Shown here: positions 1 to 12,100 of the stretch, piece after piece
Layout of the letters: each line of letters starts with the position of its first letter
How positions within the stretch are numbered: position 1 is the stretch's first letter
Assembly: GCA_002917075.1 (NCBI GenBank)
Contig: NTMA01000041.1
Location: 62,001-126,000, forward strand
Origin: Hawksworthiomyces lignivorus
Taxonomy: Eukaryota > Ascomycota > Sordariomycetes > Ophiostomatales > Ophiostomataceae
Direction of reading: 5' to 3'
Length of the DNA: 64,000 nucleotides
The notes under the pieces: model-generated
Databases searched by the model: none
What the model saw: only the letters and a program-made list of their open reading frames with translations
Told to the model about the DNA's origin: nothing
Translations under genes and position numbers: made by a program

Positions 1-104
1 AGGCGCTCGACCGCTCTGAGGAGGGCTGCCTGGCCAACTGTGTCGATCGCTTCCTGGACCTGAACATCCTGACAGCCAAACACCTGACGGGCATGCGCCA
101 ATGA
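1..104 (+). CDS. TIM8: Small Tim chaperone, Tim8-like, 3' end only
   Basis: The window opens inside a reading frame whose codons start at position 3 and which stops at TGA 102-104. The visible C-terminal 33 residues include a CX3C pair (CLANC) followed by [15 protein letters not shown], the second half of the twin-CX3C fold of the small Tim proteins. These chaperones form hexamers in the mitochondrial intermembrane space and hand hydrophobic inner-membrane precursors to TIM22. The LDRSEE lead-in and KHL..MRQ ending fit Tim8 better than Tim9, Tim10 or Tim13. The first CX3C pair and the start lie outside the window, so the subfamily call is an inference. Confidence 0.7.
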   Translation, partial: ALDRSEEGCLANCVDRFLDLNILTAKHLTGMRQ

Positions 105-892
105 CGGGTATGAGTTGGTGAGAAACGGAAAATATGGCATAAGAAGCCAGATATGAAAAAAGAGACTTCACGACACGGATAATATGTATGAATAGGAAGA
201 CACTGTACAGCATTGGATGGTACACGGGGTGCGGGAAGTATTCATACTCGGAGAGAACAAATTTTGTTGGAAATAGGTTCCTGCAGAGACAAACTGAAAG
301 TTCAGAAACTGTGTGCACAGCTGCTACGAATATCATGTATGTGAACAGGCTAAAAGAAACAAAGCCAATGAATGAAATACTTCACCTCTCTTAAAAGAAG
401 AGAAATAAATCACATCTTGAGTTCTCATGCGCGGATGCCACACCTGACATATACGTACTATTCATAGCACACTGCGAACGACGGGCAATGAGAGTGCTTG
501 GCCAACAACACTATTTAAATACACATGACATTTAGGGCCATCACCCAACATCGAGGTCTTTCACTTCGAGCATAGTGAGAAATTGAAAGGCATTGTTCAC
601 ATTCGAAGGAAGCACTTCATGCCGCAATGGTAACAGCAGGTCGAGAATTACTTCACACAAGAGATCCTTCTCAAGTATCAAAAAAAAGTATGATGCATTT
701 CCCATTTTGTTTGCCCAAAACCCTTTTGTTACTCCTTAAAACGAATAACCATTTCATTTCGTTGTAACGTGGTAATCCCGCTAGGCCATTCATGCGCTAT
801 GGGCCATCCTAATTCTTCTTTCTCGTTTTATCTTTTTGGATTTTTTTTCAAAAAAATAGTTTATATTTGATTTAGCACTAGGCTGATCTTGC
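105..892. other. Intergenic, convergent 3' flanks
   Basis: This stretch lies between the TIM8 stop and the stop of the minus-strand uL23 gene. It is AT-rich with short T and A runs near 840-860 that could act in 3' end formation of either gene. I see no RNA gene and no convincing coding segment. Confidence 0.6.
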
Positions 893-1902
893 TTAGACCA
901 GAGCCAGCTTGGTGGCGGCAATGTCGAGAGCATCGACATCAGGAGTCAGGCGAGCATAGGCCTTCTTGGTGCCATCGGGGCTGCATATTGTCAGTACGAG
1001 AAACGCCAAGCAAGACGAGCCAAGCAGAGTAAAGAATCGCCAAAACTTACCGGATCAGGGTGTTGATCTTGACGACGTCAATGTCGTACAGCTTCTTCAG
1101 GGCCTGCTTGATCTGGGCCTTGTTGGCCTTGACGTCGACGATGAAGACGAGGGTGTTGTTCTCCTCAATCTTCTTCATGGCGCTCTCAGTGTTGAGCGGG
1201 TGCACGATCACCTTGTGCTCATCCAGACGCGGCTCGTGGGGGATCGACTTGCGCGGGTACTTGGGAGCGCGCGACAGCTGCAGAGTCTTGGGGCGGTGGA
1301 AGCTGGTCGTGTACCGCGCCTTCTGCTTCTTGTGGGCAGAGGACTGGAAGTCTATGTTAGCGACCAATCAAAGAGATGCTGCGGTTGGAGAAAAAGAGAA
1401 TGAACTTACACCCTTGAGGGCGGCCTTGGCGGCGGCATTGGCCTTCTTGGACGCTGTGGAAGCCGGAACATCAGCAATCGCTCTTAGAACAGAACTCGCA
1501 AAATCTGCTGCTGCTGTGGGTCTATTTGCGAAGAAGGGGATCCAGGAGAGGGAGAGAAAACAGAGGCAGTATTACACTGCTCTTTTCTTTTCCCTCTCCT
1601 CGTCTCCTTCCTTCCTCTCCTCCCACTGCGGTTGTCCCAACCTCCGTCCCATCCAAAATTTTACAGACACCATGCGACGGCGCAAATAAGATTCAGAGGA
1701 AACCCGGGGGAGAGTCCGTCGGTGGGAGGAAGGAGAGGCGGTCTGAACACCGACGCAGAGCTTCTTTCGGAAACTTTTCACATTGTTGCGATGAGAAGGG
1801 GAGAAAGAAAGAGAAGTCAATTGCGAGACAATGCTTCGCAAGACCACCTCTTCATCCTGTGATATATATACCTTTGCCCTTGGTCTGCTCCTTCGGTGCC
1901 AT
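893..1902 (-). CDS. RPL25: 60S ribosomal protein uL23 (L25/L23a), four exons
   Basis: Structural protein of the large ribosomal subunit at the polypeptide exit tunnel; it binds domain III of 25S rRNA and docks SRP. Minus-strand exons are 1872-1902, 1410-1453, 1051-1343 and 893-980, giving 151 residues. The start [10 protein letters not shown] is followed by an Ala/Lys-rich eukaryotic extension. The conserved core ([16 protein letters not shown], then [21 protein letters not shown]) leads into [16 protein letters not shown] across the last intron. Donors read GTATAT, GTAAGT and GTAAGT. The first intron is 418 bases, long for this genome and typical of fungal ribosomal protein genes that keep a tiny first exon. 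The gene is divergent from BMT2. Confidence 0.95.
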
Positions 1903-2396
1903 CTCGAATATTATTTGGGGGTGTGTTGTTGGGGGAATGAGAGAGTTGCCGGTTGAGATGTCAAGTCGTCGAGATGTAAAGCAGAAGAGGGAAAAGACTT
2001 GTCGCAAAATTTTTGAAGAATTTCACCCTAAAGTGGTTCTTGCCCTGAATTTTTCTGCCGTGGGGCTCATTAGGGTTTGAAAGCTGCAAATTTATCACGT
2101 GTGTAATATAGCTGACTCATGGTTGATTATCTAAGCAATGGACGTCAGATGGAGCTGCAGCGACAGGTCTGGGGAATAGCTCTACATGGACCGTTATCGA
2201 TTGTCTCTTCCATCGTGAATATTTCAATCATTATGGAAATAGCTTGCAACATTTTTTTTTGAGGCTCGTTTAATACTAGAAGCGCTAGACTCTCCTTCCT
2301 TTGAAAAAAGAAGGTTGTCTTATAGAGAAAATCAAGCAACACTGATTAGTTGTGAAAGACAAACTAAGTTTGATACTTCTCAACTCTGTCTTTCAT
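1903..2396. promoter_or_regulatory. Shared divergent promoter region, uL23 / BMT2
   Basis: These 494 bases separate the ATG of uL23 (minus) from the first ATG of BMT2 (plus), so both promoters and leaders must lie here. Both products serve the large ribosomal subunit, so co-regulation is plausible. The motif AGGGTTT occurs near 2071 (TTAGGGTTTGA), resembling the AGGGTTT-type elements found near ribosomal protein genes. That assignment is an inference. Confidence 0.4.
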
Positions 2397-3380
2397 ATGG
2401 GCAACAACAAAAGGCCGCCACGGCGTACCAGGAGTTTAGCTTCTGGACGGCCTCCTACGGCTCGGCTACCAAAATCCCTCTCTCGCAAGACTACCAAAAG
2501 ACTCATCAATAACCATCACCAGCTTGAGAAGCGGAGGCTTCAAGCCGCTGCCCGTGGAGACTCGGCGGCCGAAGCGGCTATCGCAGCGGAGATTGAGGCT
2601 CTAGGCGGGCTCGCGCGCTATCAGCAGGCAAGCCTGCAAGGGCAGCGAGGAGACCGTGGTGGCGACAGCTCCCGGGTCCTCATGCAATGGCTCGGAGTAG
2701 GCGACGGCGAGAAACCATCTGCTGCAAACTCGGCCTCGTCCATGTCTCTGCCTAGCCTCTCAGATCCAGCTGATTTTACATCAGCGCCGCTTCGCATGTT
2801 GGAGGTGGGTGCTTTGAGCACTGCCAATGCCTGTTCCACAAGCCGCATCTTCAACATGGAGCGCATTGATTTAAATAGCCAGGGACCAGGAATTTTGCAG
2901 CAGGATTTTCTAAAGCGCCCACGTCCTGAGTCCGATGCGGATCGGTTCGATATCATTAGTTTGTCACTGGTCCTGAATTATGTGCCACAACACAGCGACC
3001 GGGGCGAAATGCTACTCCGTTGCTTAGACTTTTTACATGAGCCACGGAAGATTTCGTCAAAAACAGGCGTGCAGTCTGTGGCGGTAGCACAGGTGGCAAC
3101 GACAACAAGCTCTAATATGGAGAAATGGTTTCCTAGTGTCTTCATGGTACTTCCAGAGCCCTGCGTAACAAATTCGCGGTATCTGACCGAAGAAAGGCTG
3201 ACCGCCATGATGGCCGCTCTCGGTTTTGACCTGCTCAGGTCTAAATGTTCTCAGAGACTCGTGTATTATCTCTGGAAGAGAGTCCGTCTTGCGCCAAAAC
3301 CCATCCCCAGCTTTTCAAAAAATGAACTGCGCTCTGGGGCAACGAGAAATAATTTTTCCATTGTTCTTCAAGGCACTTGA
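2397..3380 (+). CDS. BMT2: 25S rRNA adenine-N1 methyltransferase (Bmt2-like)
   Basis: SAM-dependent nucleolar enzyme; yeast Bmt2 makes m1A in helix 65 of 25S rRNA. The frame is a single exon of 327 residues counted from the first ATG (MGNNKRPPRRTR). The open frame upstream has no ATG. A basic N-terminus with KRLINNHHQLEKRR precedes the Rossmann-like part: MLEVGALST (SAM-binding motif I position), ERIDLNSQGPGILQQDF, then FDIISLSLVLNYVP and RGEMLLRCLDFL. The block VFMVLPEPCVTNSRYLTEERL near the C-terminus is typical of this family. Codon use is ordinary. It diverges from uL23. Confidence 0.9.
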   Translation: MGNNKRPPRRTRSLASGRPPTARLPKSLSRKTTKRLINNHHQLEKRRLQAAARGDSAAEAAIAAEIEALGGLARYQQASLQGQRGDRGGDSSRVLMQWLGVGDGEKPSAANSASSMSLPSLSDPADFTSAPLRMLEVGALSTANACSTSRIFNMERIDLNSQGPGILQQDFLKRPRPESDADRFDIISLSLVLNYVPQHSDRGEMLLRCLDFLHEPRKISSKTGVQSVAVAQVATTTSSNMEKWFPSVFMVLPEPCVTNSRYLTEERLTAMMAALGFDLLRSKCSQRLVYYLWKRVRLAPKPIPSFSKNELRSGATRNNFSIVLQGT

Positions 3381-4948
3381 AAAGAAGTGTAGCGAAATGC
3401 TGAGCATTGCACCTCGCTTTCTGTGACATGCACAAAGGGCTCCCAAATATTACAGTCGGGCAGCAGCAAGCCTTAGTATATCGAAGCAGCTAATCTCGAC
3501 TCCTGCTCTGCATGAAAGACTCCCTCTCGGCACTGTCCATTCATACTAAACGACATATTATCAATGGATCTATTATTATGATTTACTAGGATGATGACAA
3601 CCGGTTCTATTCGTTATTTCTGAAAAGACGCATATTTTCTTCGACTATCCTTTCGGAAAACTAGGCAATGGTCACAGTGCCGGGCATTCTCTGATGAGAA
3701 GACGCCAACACCCTTTCCGATATTAGACAGCCATGAATTAGTTTTGCATCCGAGACATGCATAAGTATTTTAGGGGCAATACGCTGCATTTCATAGAGAA
3801 TGCCCCATTGTACTATTGGTCTCACCATATATTTCCTGGTCATGCGACAAAAACTTATCGTCGAATCAGGGGGATACGTCACTTCATTCAGTAAAAAAAA
3901 TCGCAAAACCCAAAGAGACAGTCAGAAATCTACCCGGCGCCTCCCCAACAAAAAGCTCTGTCTGCAGGAAGTCAACCTTTCCTTTGAAGCTAACGGCTTG
4001 ACGCCCAGTTAGTTTTCTTTTTCTTATTCCCCTTCGGACTTCCCATGCGTTCTCGCCTCCTTATTTCCCCTCATTTCTGCCGCATCGCCAGTCACCAGCA
4101 TGGCCCTGTTTGGATGTGGAGTCTCGGCGCGCTTTTCTAATCAGATGACACATTTTTCCCTTTCATCTTTACCAGAAAGTTCCCGCGTCTCTAAAACCCC
4201 AAACCCAATGAAGTCTGTAGGAGATAAAATATTCCACTGATGGGGCGACTATGATAGTTCTTCTGCATAAGGCAGAGGATCGAGAAAGCTTGTCACCGTA
4301 GCTGAATGGCACACGGCAATTGCGCTAGATGAAATAAGAAAAGGCAGGGCGTATACCAGACGTTTTTGGGTTCCTATCGTTTGAGGTCAGGAGGAGGTCG
4401 TTTACAGCGGAACTCTCAACTTTCATCACATCACATCAAGAGATCATGCCATTCTGCAACATAAGGATCCATTAATGAAAAGAGATATCCTTAGATTCAC
4501 AACAGCAAAAACTGAATCGAGAGCACTGTGTAAGGATTCAGTCAATGGATCATTCAAAGATGAAATTTCGCAGAAGATATTGTTGTTTCAAGGCTTGATG
4601 AGAGACGAAGCGCAGAAGCCAAAGCTCTGCCCTCGGCGATGTCCAGAACTTAACAACGTAGATATTCCAAACTAGTCTTTCAGTATTTATGATTCATAGA
4701 GTAAAATACAGACTAAATAGTAACAATCCGCTATTATTGTCTTCGTGAAAGAAGCACACTTTCAGATATATATGCTTTCTTAAGTTTGGCATACGAAAGC
4801 TGCAGTTGACTGAGGTGGAAGATATGCGCAAGCCATGTGGGTACAATTTCTCTTGGACTAAAGAATGGCAGTGCGGGGTCAATATTGCATTTTGAGACAC
4901 AGTACCTCATAAGGAATAATTATAATATGTTTTCTCAAATCAGTTACT
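3381..4948. other. Intergenic, BMT2 to tRNA-Asn
   Basis: About 1.57 kb with only short open frames on both strands, none with recognisable protein features or a supported intron structure. It holds the BMT2 3' flank and the upstream side of the tRNA gene. I see no repeat or mobile element. Confidence 0.55.
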
Positions 4949-5039
4949 TCCCTCGTGGCGCAATTGGCTAGCGCGTTAGACTGTTATCTTCCTATGATAG
5001 TCTATCTAAAGGTTGGTGGTTCGAGCCCACCCGAGGGAG
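4949..5039 (+). tRNA. tRNA-Asn(GTT) with a 17-base intron
   Basis: A full cloverleaf can be drawn. The acceptor stem TCCCTCG pairs with CGAGGGA over all seven positions. U8, a D-arm GCGC/GCGC around AATTGGCTA, and an anticodon stem TTAGA/TCTAA follow. The anticodon loop carries GTT at 4983-4985, and the T-arm is GGTGG-TTCGAGC-CCACC with discriminator G at 5039, as expected for Asn. The intron (about 4987-5003) sits one base 3' of the anticodon, the canonical site for tRNA splicing endonuclease. Internal A and B boxes are present (TGGCGCAATTGG, GGTTCGAGCC). Confidence 0.95.
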
Positions 5040-5049
5040 TAAGGATTTC

Positions 5050-5064
5050 TTTTTTTTTTTTTTT
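5050..5064 (+). terminator. RNA polymerase III terminator
   Basis: A run of 15 T residues begins 11 bases after the end of the tRNA. A T-run on the coding strand directly downstream is the standard Pol III stop signal; this one is much longer than the 4-6 T needed. Confidence 0.9.
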
Positions 5065-7536
5065 ATATTTTTTTCTTTTGAAAGTTTGATACTCTTTAAG
5101 TGCTCATTGTCTTATCGACTAATATTTTCTTTTTATATTTTGGTTTCCTGTGCTTAGGTGTGTAAGAGCCCCTTACATTTACAGCGTGCTTCGCTTGTTA
5201 TTATTGCTTACCGCCCTATATGTTTCGATCAGGACCTCGAAGTTAGATGTGAATCTCTTGCCTCATATATCGTGAAGATATTGTGAAGTAAGCAATTCCC
5301 CGTCACGTACCATAAGACCTTTATCATTGGGGATCAGTAGGCCTAAAGTATCTTGTCCCTAAGGCTTTGCCAATTCCTCCCCCGCCAGAGTCGTACGGTA
5401 AACATAGGGCAGTTTCAGCCACCAACCAACCACCGGGACAGTCCAGTCCAGTCTCGGTTCTTGTCGATGTGATGTGACAAAAACCTTGATCGCATAAGGA
5501 GCTCAGGCAACTCGAGCTAAGATGGTATGCTCTAAATTAAATATGAAGCCCTTTTTTTCCTTTTTAGCCTCTTCCCTTGACTGCCACAACACAATAACTC
5601 ATATGATCTTTAATTTACCTTGTTGCTCCCTCAGTTGGCGTGCATTACTTGGCCATGTCTTTTGGAGAGATGGAGGCGATCGCACAACGTGATGAGCAGC
5701 TCAAATAGGACGATTCCATTCTAGTTGTCTTACTTTTTTTTGGCTCTTTACTTTGACCCCAGGCCCAAGTCCATGTTTCGAAGACGATATATGGGGTGAA
5801 AGAGCAGGGTTTGTGTCATGGCGATATGTCAAATTACGGCTTTCTGCGGCTTTTGAGAGGAAGCCCCCATTCTCTTACTTCGTAAACCCAATGTCTCGGG
5901 ACAGCCAAGCCCTTGACCAGAGTGAAGTCTCTTTCGAACCGCCTTGTAAATTTTGACAGGGGGTCTGAGCGCTCAGCGCACCTATCACGATGATGGGCAA
6001 AAAGTTGGGGGTCAGACGGGGACCTCTTGTGTCTGGCCCAGCAACACGGTGATCAGTCTTGAAAACGAACTCACTTGGGTGGCTCATTTTGCTGCTTCCC
6101 CTCAATCAAACATACGTCAGATGACAGGGTTTTTCTGGTTTCTGATCGCGGCGTGATTCAATGCAATTTCTCGCAAGGGGTTTTATAACTGAATGGCAAA
6201 GATGCCTTACCGAACAGAGATAGACCAGGCCTCAAAAATGCAAAACCAAATCTCCCAGTCCCAAGGCTTCTTGGCTTCCCGCGTCATCTTCGGCGCGAAC
6301 GATTATGAGTGCCACAAGAGATACTACGGCGGCACTTATGGTCGCACGTTGCGCCCGTGCTCAAAGTCATATACTTTTTCTTTCATTCTCAAGAAAGTGA
6401 GAAGCCACAAGAATTGATCGACTGATTTATTACTTTCTATGGCCTCTGATTTGACAATGCGAGCCAGTGAGAAATGATAACGATTACCCAGTCGTCACAC
6501 GCTATTTTTTTTCTTCGGCAAATGGAAGCCGTTCGTGTAGACAACTGAAATAAGTCCGTAGAGGTATCGAAATAGTCGATCGGGCGGTCCTCCGAGGGCT
6601 GATCGACAAAGGAAAGGGCGAGATAGGAGAAAATAGAATAAACCCGTCACGAAATGCAACCCTGGAGAGAAAAGCGCAGGCCGATCCCCAGGTCATTCAT
6701 TTTCTCAGTATTGCAAAGACAACTCAGCACAGTATGCTGACAGTGTGTCCAGGTGACGAGGTACTCTAATAGATAGCTTGAAGGGATAGGAACTATGTAT
6801 CATGGCAAACCGAATTCAGGATATCGGAACCGTGTTGCGTTTCTACCGACTCAACAGCATGCTAATGGCTTAATAGGGCATGGTTGAGACAGCATGCTGA
6901 TCCATTACATACGGAGCAATGAGACTGCTCCAATCCTCGTTCAAGATTCACAAAGGGACAAGTTGGAAATGGTTCGTGTTCGTACGCTTCAAAGATCACT
7001 GTCTACCTATCTGAAGATCGCAAATTCAGTGCCACTGGTCCGGTTCAAACAAAATGGATCATACCCCGAGTCCTCTCTTTCTCTCCTTTTTTGTGTTCCA
7101 CGACAAAGTCCGTGTCCATGGCGAATTAAATTAGCAGTTGTGAACTGAAGAACTAGCAGTCCTGCATCGTGTGCGACGCAAGCAAAGTGCTTGTATCGGC
7201 GATGAGGAAGTATATTTCCTTTGGTAGGTATTTTGCTATACCTTTTTTGGCTTCATTGTTATCAACTTCCCGCGTAATTTAAGTCTGAAAAAAAAGTTTG
7301 AATGCTGCTGCGTTGACAGAGCTCTTGGGGTGAGCCTCATTATGAGAGGAGTTCTCTCTTGATCTCCATCAATTCCCCTCCCCCAGATCCTCTTCAATTT
7401 CCGACGAGTACGCATGTGTATGCCTAGATATTTTCATTGAATTACAGCGTCTAATATGTTGAATAGTACTGACACACCTGTCTTGTCTATATTTTACTTC
7501 CCCTGCTAGCGCAATGCTATTGTCACAATTCATCTC
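5065..7536. other. Intergenic, no gene seen
   Basis: About 2.5 kb with short frames only (longest about 84 codons). None has a domain, signal peptide or coherent exon set. Runs of T and A are scattered throughout. The right end is the 3' flank of the minus-strand UTR4 gene. Confidence 0.5.
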
Positions 7537-9116
7537 TTAGAGCTCTAACCTTTCAAAAGTCGTAATGACTCGGTGTGTTTCAGCCACTGATGAAGCTAGC
7601 GGTGTGTTGCCGGGCCGCTGCACTACGTAGCTCTGCAGGCCTGCCTGCTTGGCGGCTTCAACCTCGAGCACATTGTCGCTCAGGAACAGCCAGCCAGATG
7701 CATCTGGATGGTTCTTTCGGTGAGCTGCCAAGATAGCTGAATAGCTGGCGGCGGCAGTCTTGGGGCCGGCGTTGATCGTATCAAAGTAATCACTCAGAAG
7801 AGGCGTGACATCCTTCCCGAGTCCACTGCTCTCGGTTTCTCCAACCACCCCCGTGTGCTGAAACAGCAGTTTCTGGGCGGCTACCGAGCCTGATGAGTAG
7901 ATGATCAGAGTCACGCCGGCCTTATGCCAGGTGGTCAGCGCCGGCAACACATCGGGATACAGCGGCGCCTTCAGCGCGCCGCTCCGGTATCCATCCTCCC
8001 ACAAGAGGCCTTGGAGGGCCTTCAAGTATGAAGCTTTGACATCACGCGTGACCAGATCTTGGAAGTGGGCCGTCAACGCGGCCGGCGACGTGCGATACTC
8101 TGCCGGGAAAGCATCTCGGTATGGCGCAAAGGCCGGACTATCCCACTGAGACGCGAGCGTCTTAGGTAGGGCTTGTAATGCGTATGGAAACTGTGTGCAA
8201 CAGGCGGGGAAAAAGAGAAGCATGAGCAATGTCAATTAGTTTGACGTCAAAAATGTTTTACGGCATGATCAAGAAACAAAACGCAAACACAACCAGATGC
8301 GTAACGGAAGCTAATCCACGATGAACAAAGTGTCGTCACTTGAAACGAAACTCATTTATTGAAATAGAAACAAAATGAAATTATTAAGAGGCCTTTGAGT
8401 CCGTGGTTAAGGATCTCGTATATAGATTAATGGGTAAGCTTAAAGAATTAGACCAAACAATAAGTGGTGTAAGATTGGGATAGAGTGAAAACGGGGAGCT
8501 TTTTTAAAGAACGGAAAAGCCGCGCCATTCCAAGGGATCACATAGACAAAGAGAGCCCTGGGACCCCGACAAGAAGGATTGACACGGAGCAAAAAGCGGC
8601 ACCAAATTGGGCGGAGGAAAGTGGAAGGGGTGTGTGCAGTATGATACGTATTAAGAGCAGGTCAAATTTGCTCTTTGTCGCCCATTTTCTCTTGCAGATC
8701 ATTTATATGAGGCTGGCTCGACGAGACCCAGAAGAGCTGAGGGATATTTTTCAAGGGAATATATGGAAGGATTGAAGGAATTGGAGACTGGAATAATAAT
8801 ATAGAGAAAATGGGGAAGATGGACAGCGATAGGAAAGAATCAAAAGGAGACGAAGAGCCAAAATCTGGGAAAAGAAAGATGATAGCTTACAAGAATGTCC
8901 TTGACGAATGAGATTGGGCAGACGGTGCCCTCTACGAAACGTAACAAAAAAGAAACAAACATTAGCCAATTTGCCTAGGCTAAAGCAAAAAGCTTTGTGG
9001 ACGACGTCCTCTGGGAGAGACAGAGTACAACAAAGACGTTGATGGCGAGGGGAGAGCATGTTCTCACCAATGTCCAGCAACACTACTTGGATGGCCTTCT
9101 TGGTAGCAGCAGCCAT
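7537..9116 (-). CDS. UTR4: Enolase-phosphatase E1 (methionine salvage), three exons
   Basis: HAD-superfamily enzyme that enolises and dephosphorylates 2,3-diketo-5-methylthiopentyl-1-phosphate in the methionine salvage pathway, in the cytosol. Minus-strand exons 9068-9116, 8891-8931 and 7537-8190 encode 247 residues. HAD motif I is split by intron 1: D15-I-E-G-T lies across the junction of exons 1 and 2. Motif II is in IIYSSGSVAAQ, the catalytic Lys region is NAGPKTAAASY, and motif IV is LFLSDNVLEVEAA. The start MAAATKKAIQVVLLD places the nucleophile Asp at the usual distance. Intron 1 is 136 bases; intron 2 is 700 bases (donor GTAAGC, acceptor CACACAG), which is unusually long. The frame is intact. 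Confidence 0.93.
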
Positions 9117-12100
9117 TCTGTCAACTGGTTGGATGTCCCAAAACGGACACCAGGAAGTATACGTGCAGAAGAAGGATATGTCTGTGCTCAAGCGAGGTGC
9201 TACTTTGGCGGAGACACTCAGATATCCGATGAAAGTTCGGATGTTGTGAGAGACAAGGCTAGGTATGCCAGAGGCAAATAAAATACTGAAAAAAATGCGA
9301 CCAACGAAGATGGATAGGGGAGGAGGTTGGGAGATGAAAAGAAGGCGGTGAGAGGTGTATTGGTTGTTAGCTTGAGATGGAAAAAGTTTTTCAATATTGA
9401 CTTTTGATATTCCTCGAAACTTCGCGTCCGCGTCTTCCTGTTCTGGGCAACTGCTCTTGAATTGGAAAGACCAAAAACCCGTCTTTTCGAATCCCTGCTC
9501 TCCTAAAATTCTTTTACTCTTCTGCTTCGCTTCCTTTGGCGTTCCTTTCCGTTACTAGGACCGCTGCTCGCAATGTGCAGATGTCTCCTCTTTGGCCGTG
9601 CTCCTCAGAATCAAACCAATGCAGTCTGCAGGTTGACAGAGTATGAATGAGTACGTGTGTGCATAATTGCAGGACGATCAAGGGTGGGTAAGGTGATGTC
9701 GGGACTGCGAGTCGAGATGAAGGAAAGGGAAGATTTTTTTTCAACCACCGGTTCTGCATGGGGTCTCGCCTGTCATCTTCCACCGAGATGTGTGACGGAT
9801 GCCCCGCTTGCGTGATAGATGGGGCATTTCGCCAAGGTATCCATTAAGAATTGCGACAGGTGGACTGAAAAAAGAAAGGCGGTCAAGAGCAGCCAATAAG
9901 TGACTAACCCGAAATTAGACTAGTTCCAGGTCTCTTTCTGTTTTCAGATCGACTGTCTCTTTTTACAGGGCAATCGCAAACAAGCGCGAATCGCGACGGA
10001 AGAAAGAACTTCTCTTTCCTAATACAGATGAGCTCCTATGCGTACACTTTATTATCACATTCGATAATCGTCTGCCGATGGCAGCTAAACATGTGTTGTG
10101 GTTTGGTTTCCAATTTGCTGCTATTCACACCGACTTGCGCGTTCGCGTCCTATTTCTAAAACAGCAAAAGATTGGATTGGGCGATCGTCTTTATCTTTGT
10201 CTTCAGCGGTGGTTTGCGCATGCCGGCAAAATAGTATTTTCAATGCGGAAGAAGAGAAAAGAGGTTTCCTATCCACACGATAGTCCTACACAAACCGATA
10301 CAAAACCGACGTACAGAAACATGAAATATGCAATTGGAAAACACTGTGGCCATGGCAACCGACGGCGGGATCACCGACCGTGTCTGTCTGCCGGCCAGGT
10401 TTTCTGCCAATAGAGGATGGGTTGGAGGGAGCGAGAAAGAGGAGGATCGAGAGACGGCAGAAAAAACAAGAGAAACAGCCGGCAATTGAGAGTTGAGAAG
10501 TTCTTGACAACCCCAACGGCCGTGCCCCAGTCAAGTCTCCCAGGATAGAAAGCTGCACTTCTACAGATTATGTAAGGTTGTGTACTACTGCTACGACGTA
10601 TTGCAAGTACACAAGCCTACATCTTGCGAGAGCGTGTGACGAATGGCGACTAGGAACGACGAGAACTTCTGTGAATGTGTGCTCTGTATCGTCCTCTGGT
10701 TAGGAACTTGCCGTGTCCAGCTTCCGCCCTATCCTGATTGGCTGCGAAATGGGACATAAGTAACCTCAAGCATTCTGCTCCCCCTAATGGGGTCAGATCC
10801 TCTCCATACACTATTGTATGCAAGCAAAGATGATGTCGAGCACGGGAATGCAAACAGGACGTGCCAGGGACAATGAACTTCTATTGACATATGCAAAGAT
10901 TTTCAGACAAGTTTGAGTGGCAAGTAACCTTTGATCTCCTTCTATGAGAGAAGCATTCCAAACATCCTGACCCAGACACACTGGTACACCGCACAATCCA
11001 GGTCGTCCTTACGTCGAGGCTTGGACCGACATCCAAAGGAAAAGGGCGATCGTTTCGCGGACATCAAACAAAGCCCTTAATCTTTAACAAAGGGAATTCA
11101 TGTCCCTGACCGCCTTCTCAGAAATGCCTATCCAAAAAGAAAAAAGTCTTCAATTTAAGTTGCATGCAGGAGGGAGGTAAGATAATAGTTGGTTGCTTTT
11201 AATTTTGGTGGCGGTCCGCTCCTTGGAGTCCATTTTTCAACATTCCCTTGCAACAGATCCATCGTTCCATCCAGCTTTTCCTTTTATAGCATAGACATTT
11301 TGCCTCCCAGCTGCAGTCGCTGATGGACATGTTCGTTTGCAAAACTCGCCCCGTCTTGTAAGTACGGCCTCTGGCATAGTTTTGTTTTCGTACAAGCAAA
11401 TCTTGAATGGAAATAGCACCTCTACTTAGAATGTGGAATATCTTCTCGTATAGACGGACTGACTTGGCATGACAAGCAACAGCAAAACAATGCCCGTTTC
11501 CTCTCGTCGAATCGTAAGCGTATCATAATATTAAAGTCCCAACAACACTGGGCATACGCATTTCTACACATAAGAAATTTTTTTGGAGCTACGAACCAAA
11601 AACGCAAGCGATATATCACATTGCCAGACAACTGACCCTGGTGTTCTATCCTCTCCTTTCTCTCTGTTGTCGACTTTCCATGAGCACGATATCGGCTCTA
11701 CATCTGTCTTCTCAACCGAAACGCCGCCAAGTGGCCAATGCCTGTGCGAGAGTCTTGGTAGGCGCCGGAAGAGTCTGGTTTCTTAGTCTTCGCTAGTAGC
11801 GTACACGTACGACGTAGATTACAACAGTGTGAACCACAGTCCGTGGAAACCTGGGCATATGTTGTCGTGTGCGATGCCACGCCGCACCGGGGAAAAAGGA
11901 GGACGGGCAGGAAGGGAGAGATACAGATGATCGGGATCATGCTGAAACAGCAACAGGTCTTTTACCCATTTCTGCTTATGCCCATTTTCCTGAGATCTTG
12001 GTATACCCATAATTATGTAAGATAGTAGGCATAGGCACGACTTCCCAGCTCCCACTAGAACCGCTGCAAAGCCACTTGCCGCCCAAACGGCAAGGGAGTG

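Noticed and set aside
1060..1689. 209-codon plus-strand frame across uL23
   Set aside because: Antisense to exons and introns of a clear ribosomal protein gene; no features of its own.
8485..8775. 96-codon plus-strand frame inside the UTR4 intron
   Set aside because: No recognisable features; it lies in the long intron and overlaps splice-proximal sequence.
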